Positions 49,171 to 60,675 are shown, numbered from the stretch's first letter. The stretch: 64,000 nt of DNA from Sparassis latifolia (GCA_018466975.1 CM031561.1:5439111-5503110); one strand, 5' to 3'. The notes: generated by a model not told the origin, from the sequence alone. Numbers and translations: made by a program.

Positions 49171-50355
49171 GCCCGGCGTTGGGTTGTGGTATGGAAGTTT
49201 TAGTTTTTTTTGGTCGTTGTGTGGGTGTGGGTGGGGCGGAAGAGGGTAGAGCGTCGTCACTTTCTTACTGCATATATCTGCCGAACAGACCAACAGCTTG
49301 GATATACAGGTACGGTACGTAGCAGCCGTGTCCCCGTCCCGTCCCGTCCTATCCCATCCCATCCCATCCCCGTCGTCCTATATCTACCTATATAATAGCA
49401 ATCGCAAGCATCTACTCGAGACGTGTGTATCGGTATCGCGGACAGTAGGATCGCACGGGCAGTAAGTACTCAGTAGCGCGGAGCGGACGTTACTCGACGG
49501 GTGGAAATTCGAAAACGCACGCGCGCGGAGGTGAGACAGGGGAGTTGACTAGCGTACATAACGATACGCGCGCCGCCGCGTCCGACCTCGGGCGGCGGTT
49601 AATCGCGTGCGCTCACGAGCGGTCCTGCGCGCCCCGCCCCGCCCCACCGAATGTCTCGAATCCAGGCGGCTCCTGGCCGCCTGCTTGCGAGGCAAAAATC
49701 GACGCGAAGAGTCGGTGGAGACCACGGCATGCACGGGGGGCGGTCACCTGTGGGGCAGCAAATGAGCGCCGTTTAGGGAGGGCTGAGCTGTGTGGGCAAG
49801 GCGGGGAGTCGGGACGCGAGGTGAGAGCACCGAGTGAGAGTTGACGTCAACGGCTTCGTGGTGTCGATCTTCAGGAGGCGCGACGTCCGGGATACGCCAA
49901 GCCCATGGCGACGCTGCTGCGACTGCCTCTATGTTCAGGCCCTCCTGATTAAGAACTCCGTCGAGTTCCTGTTCCGCATCTTTGTAACTGACTGCCACAG
50001 CGGAAACGTGTCGCGTTCTCTTTTTTATCCGTGACGTTCATCGACCATCGGCCACCGCGACAGTCCTAGAAGCCGCCGCCGCTTGTGCCCTCAGAGAGGA
50101 GGGTGCAAGGGATCGGCGGGCATCGATGCGCGAAACTTGGATCCACCTAGTTGTTAAATATTCTTGACGTTGACAGCTGGGACATACCGAGGTAGCACAT
50201 GCACAACGCAGGTCTGCCAAACGCCCCGCATCGGGGTGGCCAGGTGATGACGAAGCCGAGGACGTGTCCGTCGTCGACATTGTATATCCGCACCAACACC
50301 ACATTCTCGGCAATGCACATATGTGCGACGGCACGGGCATGAAGAACGTCCGCGA
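49171..50355. other. Intergenic between convergent genes, nothing recognised
   Basis: Holds the 3' region of the ammonium transporter and the downstream region of the third F-box gene. A CCCATCCCATCCC-type run at 49335-49370 is simple sequence. Confidence 0.4.
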
Positions 50356-51693
50356 TCATGCGCGGTCCAGCGCGAGTAACTGCGGCTCGACCACATCGAT
50401 TTCGGTTCGTGGTAGCAAGTCGAGCCGGGGTAGGCCATCATCGCCCGAGGCTACGCGGAACCAGCAGCGGGATCGAGGTGAACCTAGGTCAAATAGAGTG
50501 TCAAAAGCGATGTACTGCAGCGTCGGCAGCGCCGCTGCCGTCTGCCGAGCAGCATATTGAAGGCGACGAATGTCGCATAGTGGAGAATGACTGCGCAGTC
50601 CAAACGAAAGTGCAACAAGGGGAAGTCCGTCAAGTGCGCGTGAAATCCTGAGCTGAAAGAAAAGTTAAGACGGCAGTAAGCGATACCCTATAACACGCAC
50701 CGACTGAGATGAAACAGCGAGATCGACTACCTCGCTGCGGTCCTCTTTCAGAGTAATCATCAGATACTTCAAGTCAGGCGCGACCTCCGGGATACGCTCA
50801 ACAGTCTCCGGGAGCACCTCGCATGTCAGCACTACTGGCGACGCATGCTGCAGCATAACCAAAGCGGCACGATTACTCTCTTCGGGCGCCTTTATAACAT
50901 CGTAGCCTAGTGTAAGTCGGCGGACACGGGAGAAGAGCTCGATAGGTGCACTTGTATCGACTTCGTCCAAGGAGGCCCAATGCGGGGACAAATCTAGACA
51001 CACGGGACAGAGCCGCAACTTGAGGCGTCGAACATTGGGGAATGCACGCGCAAGGTGAGATAGCAAGACATCCCCTGGATCGTGAATGTGCAAGGTCCGC
51101 ACACGCGACCAGATTACGTCGACGCCCAATCTGTCTTGAAAACCAAACGTCAGGCGTAATTGGAGGGTCTCTAAGCAATCAGCAAAATTGCTGAGCATGC
51201 ACCCTTGGAGATTGAGGTCCACGAAAAGCTCCAGCTTGATGTTTCGTGGGCGACTAGCCATCCTTGGTAACAATGCGGAACAACTTTTGCCTAAGAAGGA
51301 GAAGGAGATACTATCGAGGCATGTTAGGGCGGCAAGTGCGTCTCCTAGCGACGGTTCTGAAAGAAGGTCTTCTAGATGATCCAACCTCAAGGACTCGAGT
51401 GACTTCGCATGAAGAAGGACTTCGGAAAGTGCGAGAAGGTCCGACCTTTGCGGACGCAAGGTCCCGAGATGGAATGCGTGTACGCACGCCGGACGGCGGT
51501 ACGGCTCGGCAAGCACGAAAGCACAGAAGCCAGATAGCTGTGCGTGTTTCTTGATGGTCACGTCGGAGAGATACTGAGGTATGGAAATGGTGTATGCATG
51601 ACGACACGTCTTCCCAAATTGCAACGCATCGACCGGAACTGCGAAGGACAAAACCGCTGCGAGAACGTCATCGTTGAGTGCTAACAATAACAT
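50356..51693 (-). CDS. F-box-like protein with LRR-type central region, copy 3
   Basis: Exons 51693..50701 and 50652..50356 join in phase 0 across a 48-bp intron (GTGCGT to TTTCAG), giving 429 aa. It begins MLLLALNDDVLAAVLSFAVP and DALQFGKTCRHAYTI (F-box helices), continues with AFPNVRRLKLRL and LFSRVRRLTLGYDVI, and ends in exon 2 with ISRALDGLPLVALSFGLRSH, CDIRRLQYAARQTAAALPTL, QYIAFDTLFDLGSPRS and CWFRVASGDD. Intron position and phase, and the order of the tail motifs, are the same as in the copies at 3923 and 10526 although sequence identity is much lower, so the three are an old family. No inactivating change. Confidence 0.8.
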
Positions 51694-51949
51694 AGCCTAG
51701 GCTCGATGCTGAATACGCTGCTGCATAAATCAACGGATTATTCAGTGGATTCAAAGCAATTTAAGGCACGACGTACTAAATCTCAGTCCAGTTAACGTTT
51801 CTACAAAGAGTTGTCAACGTGAAGAACAATGTCAGCGAACACTGGATACTGGCACAGCCATGCACTTACATCGTACCTGCTCTCTCCAGTATCGCCCTGT
51901 GTTCAGGGCGGGGAGATGACTGGATGACTGAAAAGAAACAAGCCTGAGC
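51694..51949. other. Upstream region of F-box copy 3
   Basis: No similarity to the promoter shared by copies 1 and 2 was seen. Confidence 0.4.
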
Positions 51950-52200
51950 GCTTCAGCGTGTGCAGTTCTAATCGTGCACGTGCGAACTCTCACATCAGCT
52001 TCAATTCTTGTTTTCAATGTCCCGGAACAAGATTTGCCGTGGCGGAGAAGGTTAACAAACGAGATGGGCTCCTCCGATTGCGTAGTGTTCAACAACTTTA
52101 CAGGACCAAGGTGTTCGGAATTCATGAGGGATGGCAGAAATGGTTTTATGGCACATTCTTGCGAAACGTATTGCATTGGAAAGGATTATACAGTAGATAG
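51950..52200 (-). repeat. Dispersed repeat family, copy 4 (inverted)
   Basis: On the minus strand this reads TTTCGCAAGAATGTGCCATA, CCATTTCTGCCATCCCTCA, then TGTAAAGTTGTTGAACA and CGCCACGGCAAATCTTGTTC, as in the copies at 12200 and 41160. Confidence 0.65.
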
Positions 52201-52202
52201 GG

Positions 52203-52350
52203 AGTGACATGGGTTAACCCGGGTTATATCCGGGTCAAACCCGCAGGTAATTACCATCGAGAGGTCCTGACCGTACCCAACCCGTACCCGTAGAATTCCA
52301 CCCGGGTTAACCTGCGGGTCGCAGGTGGGTTACCTGCGGGTAACCCGCAC
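52203..52350. repeat. GGGTTAACCCGGGTT-type degenerate repeat
   Basis: Self-complementary words GGGTTAACCCGGGTTAT, CCCGGGTTAACC, TACCTGCGGGTAACCCGC and CAGGTAATTACC follow one another, so the tract can pair with itself in several registers. No coding capacity. Confidence 0.7.
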
Positions 52351-53490
52351 TACGTTCTCGTTATTATTCAATAAAACTATTTCTGTGTGCTACAAATCGA
52401 CGTCCATCACTTCCCGCTCCTTGCCCTTTGCACTCGTTGACCGTTTTTTACCGCCAATAAAGCTGGCACATGTCTTTGTATCCAGGCGTACATGTCATAT
52501 TGTTGCATAATATACCTAGGACTGTAAGCCGAGTGTGATGCACACTCACCTGTAGTCATAGTACAGTCTGCACATGCATTAGATTGTGCATTCAGGATGC
52601 ATATTCATGTATAGCGGATGCATCACAGTATGCATTGGAGGATGCGCGCCCCCTTTCCTCTTTTGAAATGCTATTATTAGTCCCATCTGCTTTAGGTCGT
52701 CCTCCCGCCGGCTACTTGGCGCTCAACCCGCCCTCCAGCACCGCCACCTGCCTCCTTCCTGCTTCAGCGGTATTCGGTCCCTTATTATTCGATCTTATAT
52801 CTCCGTGGGATCTTCTTTTACATCTTCCCTGTCCTTCCATGTCTTTGGTCGATCCCTATTCATGTGACTGGATGTGCGAACATCTCGGGGAGCTTTTACT
52901 CAATGCACAGTACTCCATGTCCATGCAGGCACGACAGACAGGAGCTGAGTATTTTTTTCTTACCACTCCTTTTTTGCAGTCTGTTGATGGTCCCATGTCA
53001 CTGGGTGCACTGCTGCCCTCGGCGATGCCAGGTGCGCGCAGTGATGCCAGGTGCGCGCGGCGATACCAGGGTGCGCGCTCAACACAAGTGCATGAGCAAG
53101 CCAGATGGGCAGGAATTCAGAGACAGGTAGAGACTCGCAGGGCTAGTTTCTCCCATCAGGATTGAAGGACGAGTAACACAGATCTCGACCATTATCTCAC
53201 CAGGCAAGGGCAGTTTCGATAGAGTCCTTACTTTGTCGACTACAGTATCAATTCATCAAGGTGTTTTATCCTAACATGTGGCAGAATTTAAGGCTGAAAA
53301 CAAATAATATATTTGTTCACAACCGTGCTACTAAAGTATTTTTCTATCAAGATAGTTCACTACGGAAGCGGAAATGACTGAACACAATGCGCACAAGATA
53401 TCACGACGATCAAGAATACAAGAAGTACAAGAAATGGTATGCCGTGGCCGCAACGGCACCAAGATCACTACGCGAGACTCACCAGAGCAT
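52351..53490. other. Intergenic; TGCAT cluster; 193-aa frame of doubtful status
   Basis: At 52535-52650 the words ATGCA/TGCAT occur about seven times. A plus-strand 193-aa frame (52584-53165) has no recognised family. A short tandem GATGCCAGGTGCGCGC-type repeat lies at 53025-53075. Confidence 0.4.
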
Positions 53491-56014
53491 TCATCGCCTC
53501 CTTCTCTTCACCCCATCGTTGCCCTCACCCATTTCCGCCTTGTTCTCCTTCGCAGACTTCCTTTTCGGCTTCGCAGAATCACTCTCCATCGTTGAAATGC
53601 CGAGCCTCCTGGCTTGAGCTGCTGTGGGCTCCCATATTGAGTCTGCAGTCGGAGGAAGCTGATGCATGCGAGAAGGCTGAGCTAAGGAGGAGCAAGAGTT
53701 TGAGGCGAATGGTGCTGTGGACGTAGCCGTACCATCCAGATCGATAGGTGAGGAGGAGCATGAGGTCGACACGGAAGTACTGCTTGGTGCTGCGGATGTA
53801 GCAGTACCATCCAGATCGACAGAGGGGGGGGAGAATGTGTTAATAGAGTGCATGGGCGCGACATGGTCAGCTGGCTGAACAATAGTTGGCACGGCAGATG
53901 CCAGAACAGGCTGAATGACGGGTGCACTATGCACTTCAGAATGTCAGAGAGCATCGCGTTCGGCAGATGCGTCAATGCCGGACTGCACAATGTCAGCGGG
54001 CACCGAGACTGCATCACTGAAAGTCTGGGAGCTGGTATTGATGGTGGCGGCGGCGAGGGCATGCACGGGAATCACATATGCAGGGGGTGGTACCGGGAAT
54101 CTGAACATTGAACTGCTGGCCATATCGGAGAGCATACCAAGGTTGGCAATGTCGGTTGGACTGGTTGCAATGTGAGGTCCAGGCTCGTGTGCACCAGATA
54201 CCATATTGTCAGTATCGGAGGCATCGCCCAAACGAGAACCCTGATTTGGCTGCAACGGGACTCCGTCAATGTGACCCCACACTTCTGAAATCGCTGCCGG
54301 GGCAGCAGAGTCCACGAGGTCAAGAGGTCCTGCACCAAGCTTGTTGATAACCCAGTTGGTAGTGTCGGACATCCACGTTCCGACATCGAAGTCTGGCCAT
54401 GGTATTTGCTCACCTCCGAGACCCGATGGCAACAGCCATGTGGCGCCCCACCTGTTCAGTGGCACTTGCAGAAGCACATCATTTTCGACAGACGTGGTAG
54501 ACGTGTGACCCACCAGATCAAAATTGGAAGATGCATATCCCGAGGTGTTTGTCACGTTTGATAGCGAAGGACGAGGTATCTGCAGCATGGGGATTGGGGA
54601 TTGTGGCGGCCCTGTCAACGAAGCCACAAACTCTGAAGAAGATGGCAAGGACAAAGAGGGCAGCAACGGTGATGGAGATCGTGAGAGTGCGAGCAACGAT
54701 GGCAGAAATGGCGATGCATGCTCCGACGGGCATGGTGGAACGGCAGGAGTCTCGGAAAAGTTGTCCCCGCTGGCATGTCTTGAATCCTCAGTGCTCATGC
54801 CATGCAGTGGGTGGAGTTCCGGTGTAGCTACCCTTCCTGTACCAGCAGACGATGGACCTGCTGCGGATGGAAGACTGTCTGCAGCACTTTCATCCGATAG
54901 ATCAAGTGCATGGCACCGTCAAACATCTGAAGCTATAATACATTCTTGGTATCAGACCGAACAATGTATGTATCTGATTGTGACTTATGATATACGGCCT
55001 TCAAATGCTCAATGAAGGTGTCCATCACGTTGGTCATGACGCCTGGGTGGATGTCACCGAAGGTGTGACCAGTTTCTGTCGTTCCAGAATGCGACCTGTG
55101 GGATTTTATGCATAAAGTATGCATACATTATGCATTAGCCAACGAGAGCACTGAGATAAAGGGGAGTACATACGCAATGGTGACGATGTCGCCTCCTTCG
55201 TCTGGACATGGTTCTCCCGCTATGACTGTGATGTCCCAACCTGAGTCCGCCGCCAGCTCGCTGAATACCTGCTTCAGGATAATCGGCATGTCGTTGATTG
55301 CCCTGTGAGTACTGTTAAAAACGTAGGCTCCCGCTGAACAAAAAATTAGCACTTACTGTTGGTACTGGCAGGGAGACCTCTCGGTATCACCGCCACAGCT
55401 CTTCTCATCTGACTGCTTCTTGCTGGCCTCAATCGCATCCAAAACCTGCTTCCTCACCCAATCCTCCTCCTGCTCGAACTGTTCATCTGTGACACAGTTA
55501 ACGACGTTAAGGGATTCGTGACGCGTCGGTTTTTCATGCTCGAGTGCCGCCTTAACGTGAGACTCTATTCTATCCTTGTAGAACCTTCTTGAATACTCCT
55601 CCCGCTCCTTGAGAACTCGGTGCTTGGGCTTCACGCCTAAGCTCTCCATTGTGATCGGGGTGACGCGAGTGACCTTCCGAGCATTGTTAGGGTGGCGCCA
55701 ATTGAACCATGTTTTCAATTGCTGCGAAGACTTTAGCATATATCGTCATCGGACTGAGATATTACAGTATTACTTACGCTCTGCCACTTTTTGATTGCTT
55801 CCCCGAGTGCGGTCCGTTGCTCCTCAGATAACATGCTATCCGAGACGTCGGGGCCAAAGAGCTTAACACGCTCAGGAAATTGCTGGAAAAATTCAGTGTT
55901 CAGGGAGGCCCAGAATTTGGTGAGGGTGCGACACTTTTGGTGCTCGAGAAATGATGGTCGCAGGGAGGTGAGGAGCGCCGTCTCGGCCTCAGTGGCCCAA
56001 GACTTCTGTGGCAT
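53491..56014 (-). pseudogene. Gene X: agaricomycete-expanded protein of unknown function, decayed
   Basis: Exons 56014..55778, 55721..55357, 55302..55174 and 55095..54996 splice cleanly, and a last exon 54926..53491 follows. The protein reads MPQKSWATEAETALL, then FPERVKLFGPDV, QLKTWFNWRHPNN, YQAINDMPIILKQVFSEL, GWDITVIAGEPCPDEGGDIV and HTFGDIHPGVMTNVM. This WA..FPE..QLKxWFNW order is common in large families of unknown function in mushroom-forming fungi. The last exon encodes Ser/Pro-rich sequence and ends in KPKRKSAKENKAEMG and VKRRRR, a likely nuclear signal. It is decayed: TGA at 54919-54921 and at 53944-53946 sit where CGA would keep the frame, and the exon 4-5 junction is out of frame by one base. 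Confidence 0.65.
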
Positions 56015-56315
56015 GACTGGGAACTTCGAAGAGCACGGGACAGTTGAGAACAAGCTCCTGACCTATTAATGATTATTTGAGTGAGCGCTCGGGAGTCCAT
56101 CGCCCAATTGAAGCACATACCTAGTACCATGTTGAGCGGGTGGGTTCTCTTGCGGGTCACGTTAAGAAGCACCCTGTCAGTACACGTCAGCAGTTCGATG
56201 AGTCCCGTGGCACAACATCTGTTGCCTCATACTCCATATAAGAGGCACTGAAGCTTGCCTGATCCACCCAAGCTCATTCTCATCTCCTTCCATTGTTCTC
56301 ATCCATCTAAGCAGT
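56015..56315. promoter_or_regulatory. Shared bidirectional promoter of genes X and Y
   Basis: About 300 bp between divergent start codons. ATATAAGAGG at 56236-56245 is a TATA-like element about 75 bases before the gene Y start, preceding a CT-rich stretch (TCATCTCCTTCCATTGTTCT) typical of fungal leaders. Confidence 0.45.
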
Positions 56316-57278
56316 ATGACCGCTCGTCAGAACATGCGTGGCGGAGCCCCCCTGCAGGTTCCGCCCCTCACGTTCTCGCTGGAGGATCTGTTCCAGGCAC
56401 TTACTCTCATCACTGGCCGTGACTTTGGTCAGTTTTCACATCGCAAATACAGTCCTCAAAACTTACCGGTTCATTTGCAGATGAAGCGTGGCGTATGGTC
56501 ATCCGGCAGCTCGTTGCCAATGAGGCTGCAGAGGATGCGCGAGCCAGTAAGTCCTCAGGCCCCAGAATGTGAGGAGACTGACCGACATCACTATGCAGAT
56601 AGTAAGTACTATGCCTGATGAACACAGCAACTGATGAACCTTGCTAAAATAGGAGTTCATGCCGACGTAGCTGGCGCAGGCACGAAAGGCCCTGACAGGC
56701 CTCCTCCTGCCATCGTCAGTGGCCTTGGTGCTACTCATGCTGTTGACGGCCCTGCAGCTATTGCTACTGCAGTTGCCGCTGCGACCGTGGCTCCTGTTGC
56801 TGCCACAATTGCCACTGCTGGCCCCCTTGTTATCACTGCTGCTCCTACTGTCGCCATTGTTCCTGCTGTTGCTGCCCCCACTGCCGCCATGGCTGGCCCC
56901 ACAGCTGGTCTAGCCGGAGCTCCTGTTCCCAGGTTGGGTCAACCCAACATACCTGGGCCCCTTAACGACCCAGAGGCACTTCAGGTAGCCATTGAGGGCA
57001 CCCTGGCGATGGCCAACCAGCCACTGCCAGTGCTTCCGGGTAGATGGTATGTTGTTACTCGCAGACGGGAAGTTGGTGTCTTTCAAGGCTGGTCAGTTGC
57101 ATGTCATGTTACACAATGCTCTTGAGACTCACTGGAACATTGTGTACCTATAGGGCCAGTGTCTCGCCACTCGTCTCCACAGTGCCGAACGCGTGCCATG
57201 AGTGTCTCCTCCCGGGAGAACGGCTTTCAGATCTTCCGCGCGGCCATCGCTGCGAGGACCGTCGTGCTGTTACTGTGA
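56316..57278 (+). pseudogene. Gene Y: protein with a C-terminal viroplasmin/RNase H1 N-terminal-like domain, frameshifted
   Basis: Exons 56316..56427, 56481..56546, possibly a 3-nt exon 56599..56601, 56653..57091 and 57154..57278. The protein begins MTARQNMRGGAPLQVPPLTF, then DEAWRMVIRQLVANEAAEDA, then a long Ala/Val/Thr-rich tract, and ends with GRWYVVTRRREVGVFQGW, ASVSPLVSTVPNACHE, and in a shifted frame SVSSRENGFQIFRAAIAART. WYVV-x-x-GREVGV-x-x-W with a later F-x-x-A is the pattern of the small nucleic-acid-binding fold found at the N-terminus of eukaryotic RNase H1. A 2-base loss near 57200 (after CHE) shifts the frame, so the copy is probably inactive unless this is a sequence error. Confidence 0.65.
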
Positions 57279-57524
57279 GATCACCACTGTCGGGGTTGGG
57301 TGGGCTCTTGGTGCTGTATCTGATGTATCACCGTATTTCTTGATAGACCACTATGTCTTTGTATGGGCCAGATTTGGCTTGCGATGTCTTGTTTGCTGGT
57401 GTTGCATGTAATAAATCTTGTGTTCCACAAATCCCTGTGGTGTTAACGAAGTGAATAAGACAGCGCGCAGCGTGTGCCCATACTTACTGTCTTCTCTTCT
57501 CCCCTCTACTTCATCGTGGATGTC

Positions 57525-58311
57525 ATGGGTCGTCACGCAATATATCTCACAGCAGCTGCCCAAAGCGAAGGATGTCGAGCCGCCAGAGCCAGATATAACG
57601 CGAAGAAGCTGTAAGATAATCAGTCAGTCGCGTACACATGACATTAACTCATAACGCAGAGGAGAAAGAGTGCGGAGTGAACAGAATCAGCGAGCATATG
57701 CACGACGAAATGGAGATCATCCTAGCCCCTTTTTTCCAGCACCTGGGATTTCTCTCCCACCTGACCTCCTCGAACACGCATGCAAGCCTTCCATTGTTGG
57801 AGGTAGACAGCAGACTGCCATTGACCTCGGTTTGTGGGCCCCACCTTACACCTTCAATCCCACTGGCCTTCAGAAGGAGTCAAAGGGTAGTCCCTCGACT
57901 GAGCATGAACATCTGAACATCTCAGAGGAGGCTCACCTCAAGTTGGGCCAGGTCAGCGAGCTTGAACGTAGACACTTGACAAGAGCACTCGGCAGTCGAC
58001 AGTTTACACTGTTGGTAGAGGCAGGGAGACAGAGGTCAGAAATCTGGGATGAGAAGGAGGACATACAAGATCAGATACTGGCTATGGAGAGAGAATTGAC
58101 TGCGCGCACGAGAGCGTGGGTAGACCTGCACGGTGTGAGTTGGCAGGACGGCAGAGTCACTACTGGACGTGACGTCGCATTGGACTGGGGGGCAAAAATA
58201 ATTTGTACCCTGGCAAGGGAGCTCAAGATCATTCAGAAGGGTGAGGTCGAGTATATGAGAAGCCTAGAAGCGGGCAAGTTACCGTGGCAGCATATGAACA
58301 CTGTACATTGA
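57525..58311 (+). CDS. Gene Z: 245-aa protein with basic N-terminus, unknown function
   Basis: Exons 57525..57610 and 57660..58311 join in phase 2 across a 49-bp intron. The start MGRHAIYLTAAAQSEGCRAA, followed by RARYNAKKLGERVRSEQNQR and AYARRNG, is a highly basic, probably helical segment; MGR-x-x-IYLT with RA-x-x-RY repeats is common among agaricomycete proteins of unknown function and looks like a nucleic-acid-binding element. The remainder is mostly charged helix (DEKEDIQDQILAMERELTAR) and ends LPWQHMNTVH. No stop or frameshift. It lies 246 bp after gene Y on the same strand. Confidence 0.6.
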
Positions 58312-58920
58312 TGCCGCCTTAGTACGAACTGAGCGTAGTACACTGTACAGTAACTTGAAGTTCACCCACGCTCAACTCAATGCCATGCGCATAACTCTTC
58401 GACAGCACTCCACCACAACATTCTGGTGCAATAGATATGTTGCTGTATGCTCGCCCTACTAGCTTTGTATGTATACTTAGGCTTCCCTTGCGTATTTCAG
58501 GCGCTGACGACATGTTTGCACTACCTCCTGGTCACTCAGCAGGACACTTATCTGCAGGCTGATTGGCTCCTCACTCAAACGCCAGGAGTCGGGTTGTCCC
58601 GGAGCACCTTGGTCCGATGGCAGAGTCTCAATTATCTCAGGTGTGTATATAAGACTGGCCTGTTTCGTCCTTCTCTCCTCCAGAGTTACCTTTTTGTCAT
58701 CCCTCTGGTTGCCCCATCGTCATTCTTTACCCTCTTCGTCGTCGTTCTGGCCCAGCTTGCCATCGTCCCTGCTCACCTCGTCATCACTCTTCCCCTCTGC
58801 CATCATCACTCTTACCCTCCATCGTCGTCCTTACCCTCTGTCGTCGTCCTTACCCTCTGTTGTCGTCATTCTTACCCTTCGTTCTTGCCCTCCATCGTTG
58901 TTGTGCTTGTCCTCCATCAT
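58312..58920. other. Spacer between gene Z and the minisatellite
   Basis: CT-rich plus strand with no recognised gene. A plus-strand frame at 58447-59199 begins with hydrophobic residues but is driven by the repeat that follows, and is not called. Confidence 0.4.
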
Positions 58921-59120
58921 CATTCTTTGCCCTCCGTTTCCCTCCATCGTCGTTCTTTGCCCTCCGTTTCCCTCCATCGTCGTTCTTTGCCCTCCGTTTC
59001 CCTCCATCGTCGTTCTTTGCCCTCCGTTTCCCTCCATCGTCGTTCTTTGCCCTCCGTTTCCCTCCATCGTCGTTCTTTGCCCTCCGTTTCCCTCCGCAAT
59101 CGTTCTTTGCCCTCCATCGT
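58921..59120. repeat. 30-bp minisatellite, six units plus a partial
   Basis: Exactly spaced units of CGTTCTTTGCCCTCCGTTTC followed by CCTCCATCGT at 58921, 58951, 58981, 59011, 59041 and 59071, with a partial unit at 59101. The first unit starts CATTC and the sixth ends CCTCCGCAAT; the middle units are identical, which indicates recent expansion. Confidence 0.95.
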
Positions 59121-59439
59121 TGTTCTCATTTCTCTTATGGTCGGTGTAGCTTCCTGTCTCGTCGTCTACCTCATCGTCGCCATATCTTCCTATTCCTGAT
59201 GTCGCCGCACCTTCCTCTTATGTAGTCGGCATACTGCTGTGTTCATCGTGGTACGTTTCCCCTCTATCCTGCCCATCATTATTGTTTCTTCCATCGTCGT
59301 CGCTCCGTCCTTCTTGTTGTCACTTTCATCGGACTTTGCAATGTATCATTGTGGGTGAGTCTCACTGTTAAGAAATGTAATGTTTGCTTATACAAGCAGC
59401 GTAATGGAAAGGGGCGCTTATGGCATTAGAGAAGGGCCG

Positions 59440-59730
59440 AAGGGCGCATTAGAAATGGTGTACAAGACGATGGAAGCGAGATTACTTATGGCATTAGAAA
59501 TGGCGTACAACCGAATGGAAGTGCGATTACTTACGTCACTAGAAAGGTGCATTAGAAATGGCTTACAAGTGAATACAAGCACGATTACTTATGCCACGAG
59601 AAGGCGCATTAGAAATGGCGTGCGAGTGAACAGAAGGAGATTACTTATGGCATTAGAAATGGGGTACAACTGAGTAGAAATGGCTTACAAGTGAATAGGA
59701 GCACGATTACTTATGCCATTAGTAAAAGCG
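59440..59730 (+). repeat. IGS subrepeat a: about 50-bp GCATTAGAAATGGCGTACAA units
   Basis: About six degenerate copies of CATTAGAAATGG, (C/T)(G/T)TACAA and CGATTACTTATG(G/C)C in tandem. Confidence 0.8.
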
Positions 59731-60000
59731 TCGGTCGGCGATAGAAACCTCATTAGAAGCCGTAGGGAGATTACTCATGGAGATAGGAGGGCGTAAGGGG
59801 CGATAGGAGAACGCGGCGACCCTTGTAAGCCAGAAGGGGCCGATTGTAATGACACGGCAGGGAATGAAAGCATCATTTGTGACGCGACTTCAGGGCAGGT
59901 CCATCGGCGAAAGGGTCAGAAGGGCATAGAAGAGAATATAAGCATCGTTTGTAACTCGACTTCAGGGCAGGTTCCAAAAAAATGCGATTTAGTGAATTAC

Positions 60001-60150
60001 TGGAGTTGACCGCTTTTTTGGTAAGAGGTTCGAAATTATTGTGCAAGGGGGAAACCACCAAAAACGCGATTTTGTGGACACCTATACTCACGCCTCATGC
60101 GCACCTGCCACAACATGAACAAACAGAGGCCCTTTCCTACCATAAGAAGG
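60001..60150 (+). repeat. IGS subrepeat b, copy 1 (copy 2 at 61635-61785)
   Basis: 150 bp beginning TGGAGTTGACCGCTTTTTTG and containing GGTAAGAGGTTC, CGCGATTTTGTGGACACC and CAACATGAACAAACAGAGG. It is nearly identical to 61635-61785. Confidence 0.9.
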
Positions 60151-60675
60151 AAAGCCGAAAGCCGCGGAAGCCAGGGCTCAGCAAGGCCGTTTGTAATGGT
60201 CGGTGGGGCCATTACAGAGGGTCGGAAAGGTCGCTGAGGAGGGGTAAGTAGACGAGTACTTCTGATGAGGGAGATGCGAGCGGTCGGTGTGTAGGCCTCT
60301 GGCATCGTCAATATGGTATTGAATCGCCCCCTCGGATTCTCTACCTCCTCATCCGGTGGGAAGGGCACCGCTTTCGCCCTTTTTGCCAAACGAGGGACTG
60401 AAGGTGTGCCCACATCTTCAAGTGCATCTAGTAATAGATGCGCTGAGTATGAGGGCACATTCTTCGAGGGTTTGGGGTGGAGTGGTAGAGGGGTGGAGGA
60501 GTGAAAGTGGAGTTTGTAAGGGGCATGTTTAGGGCAGGGCAGGGTAGCGCCTCAGCGCGACGAGTTTTCTCTTAAACAAAATAGTTACAATTTTAAATCA
60601 GAATAATTTTAAACCTCACTTCATCGTTGTTGTGTGAGACGCCGCGCCTGGCGCAGCGGCAGCGGACTTGAGTGT

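Noticed and set aside
52203..52350. GGGTTAACCC tract considered as internal telomere sequence
   Set aside because: It lacks a regular TTAGGG unit and is self-complementary simple sequence.
58447..59225. 250-, 168- and 121-aa frames with repeated SLPSVSLHRR or PPFPSIVVLC
   Set aside because: They are three translations of one 30-bp minisatellite and so are not protein evidence.
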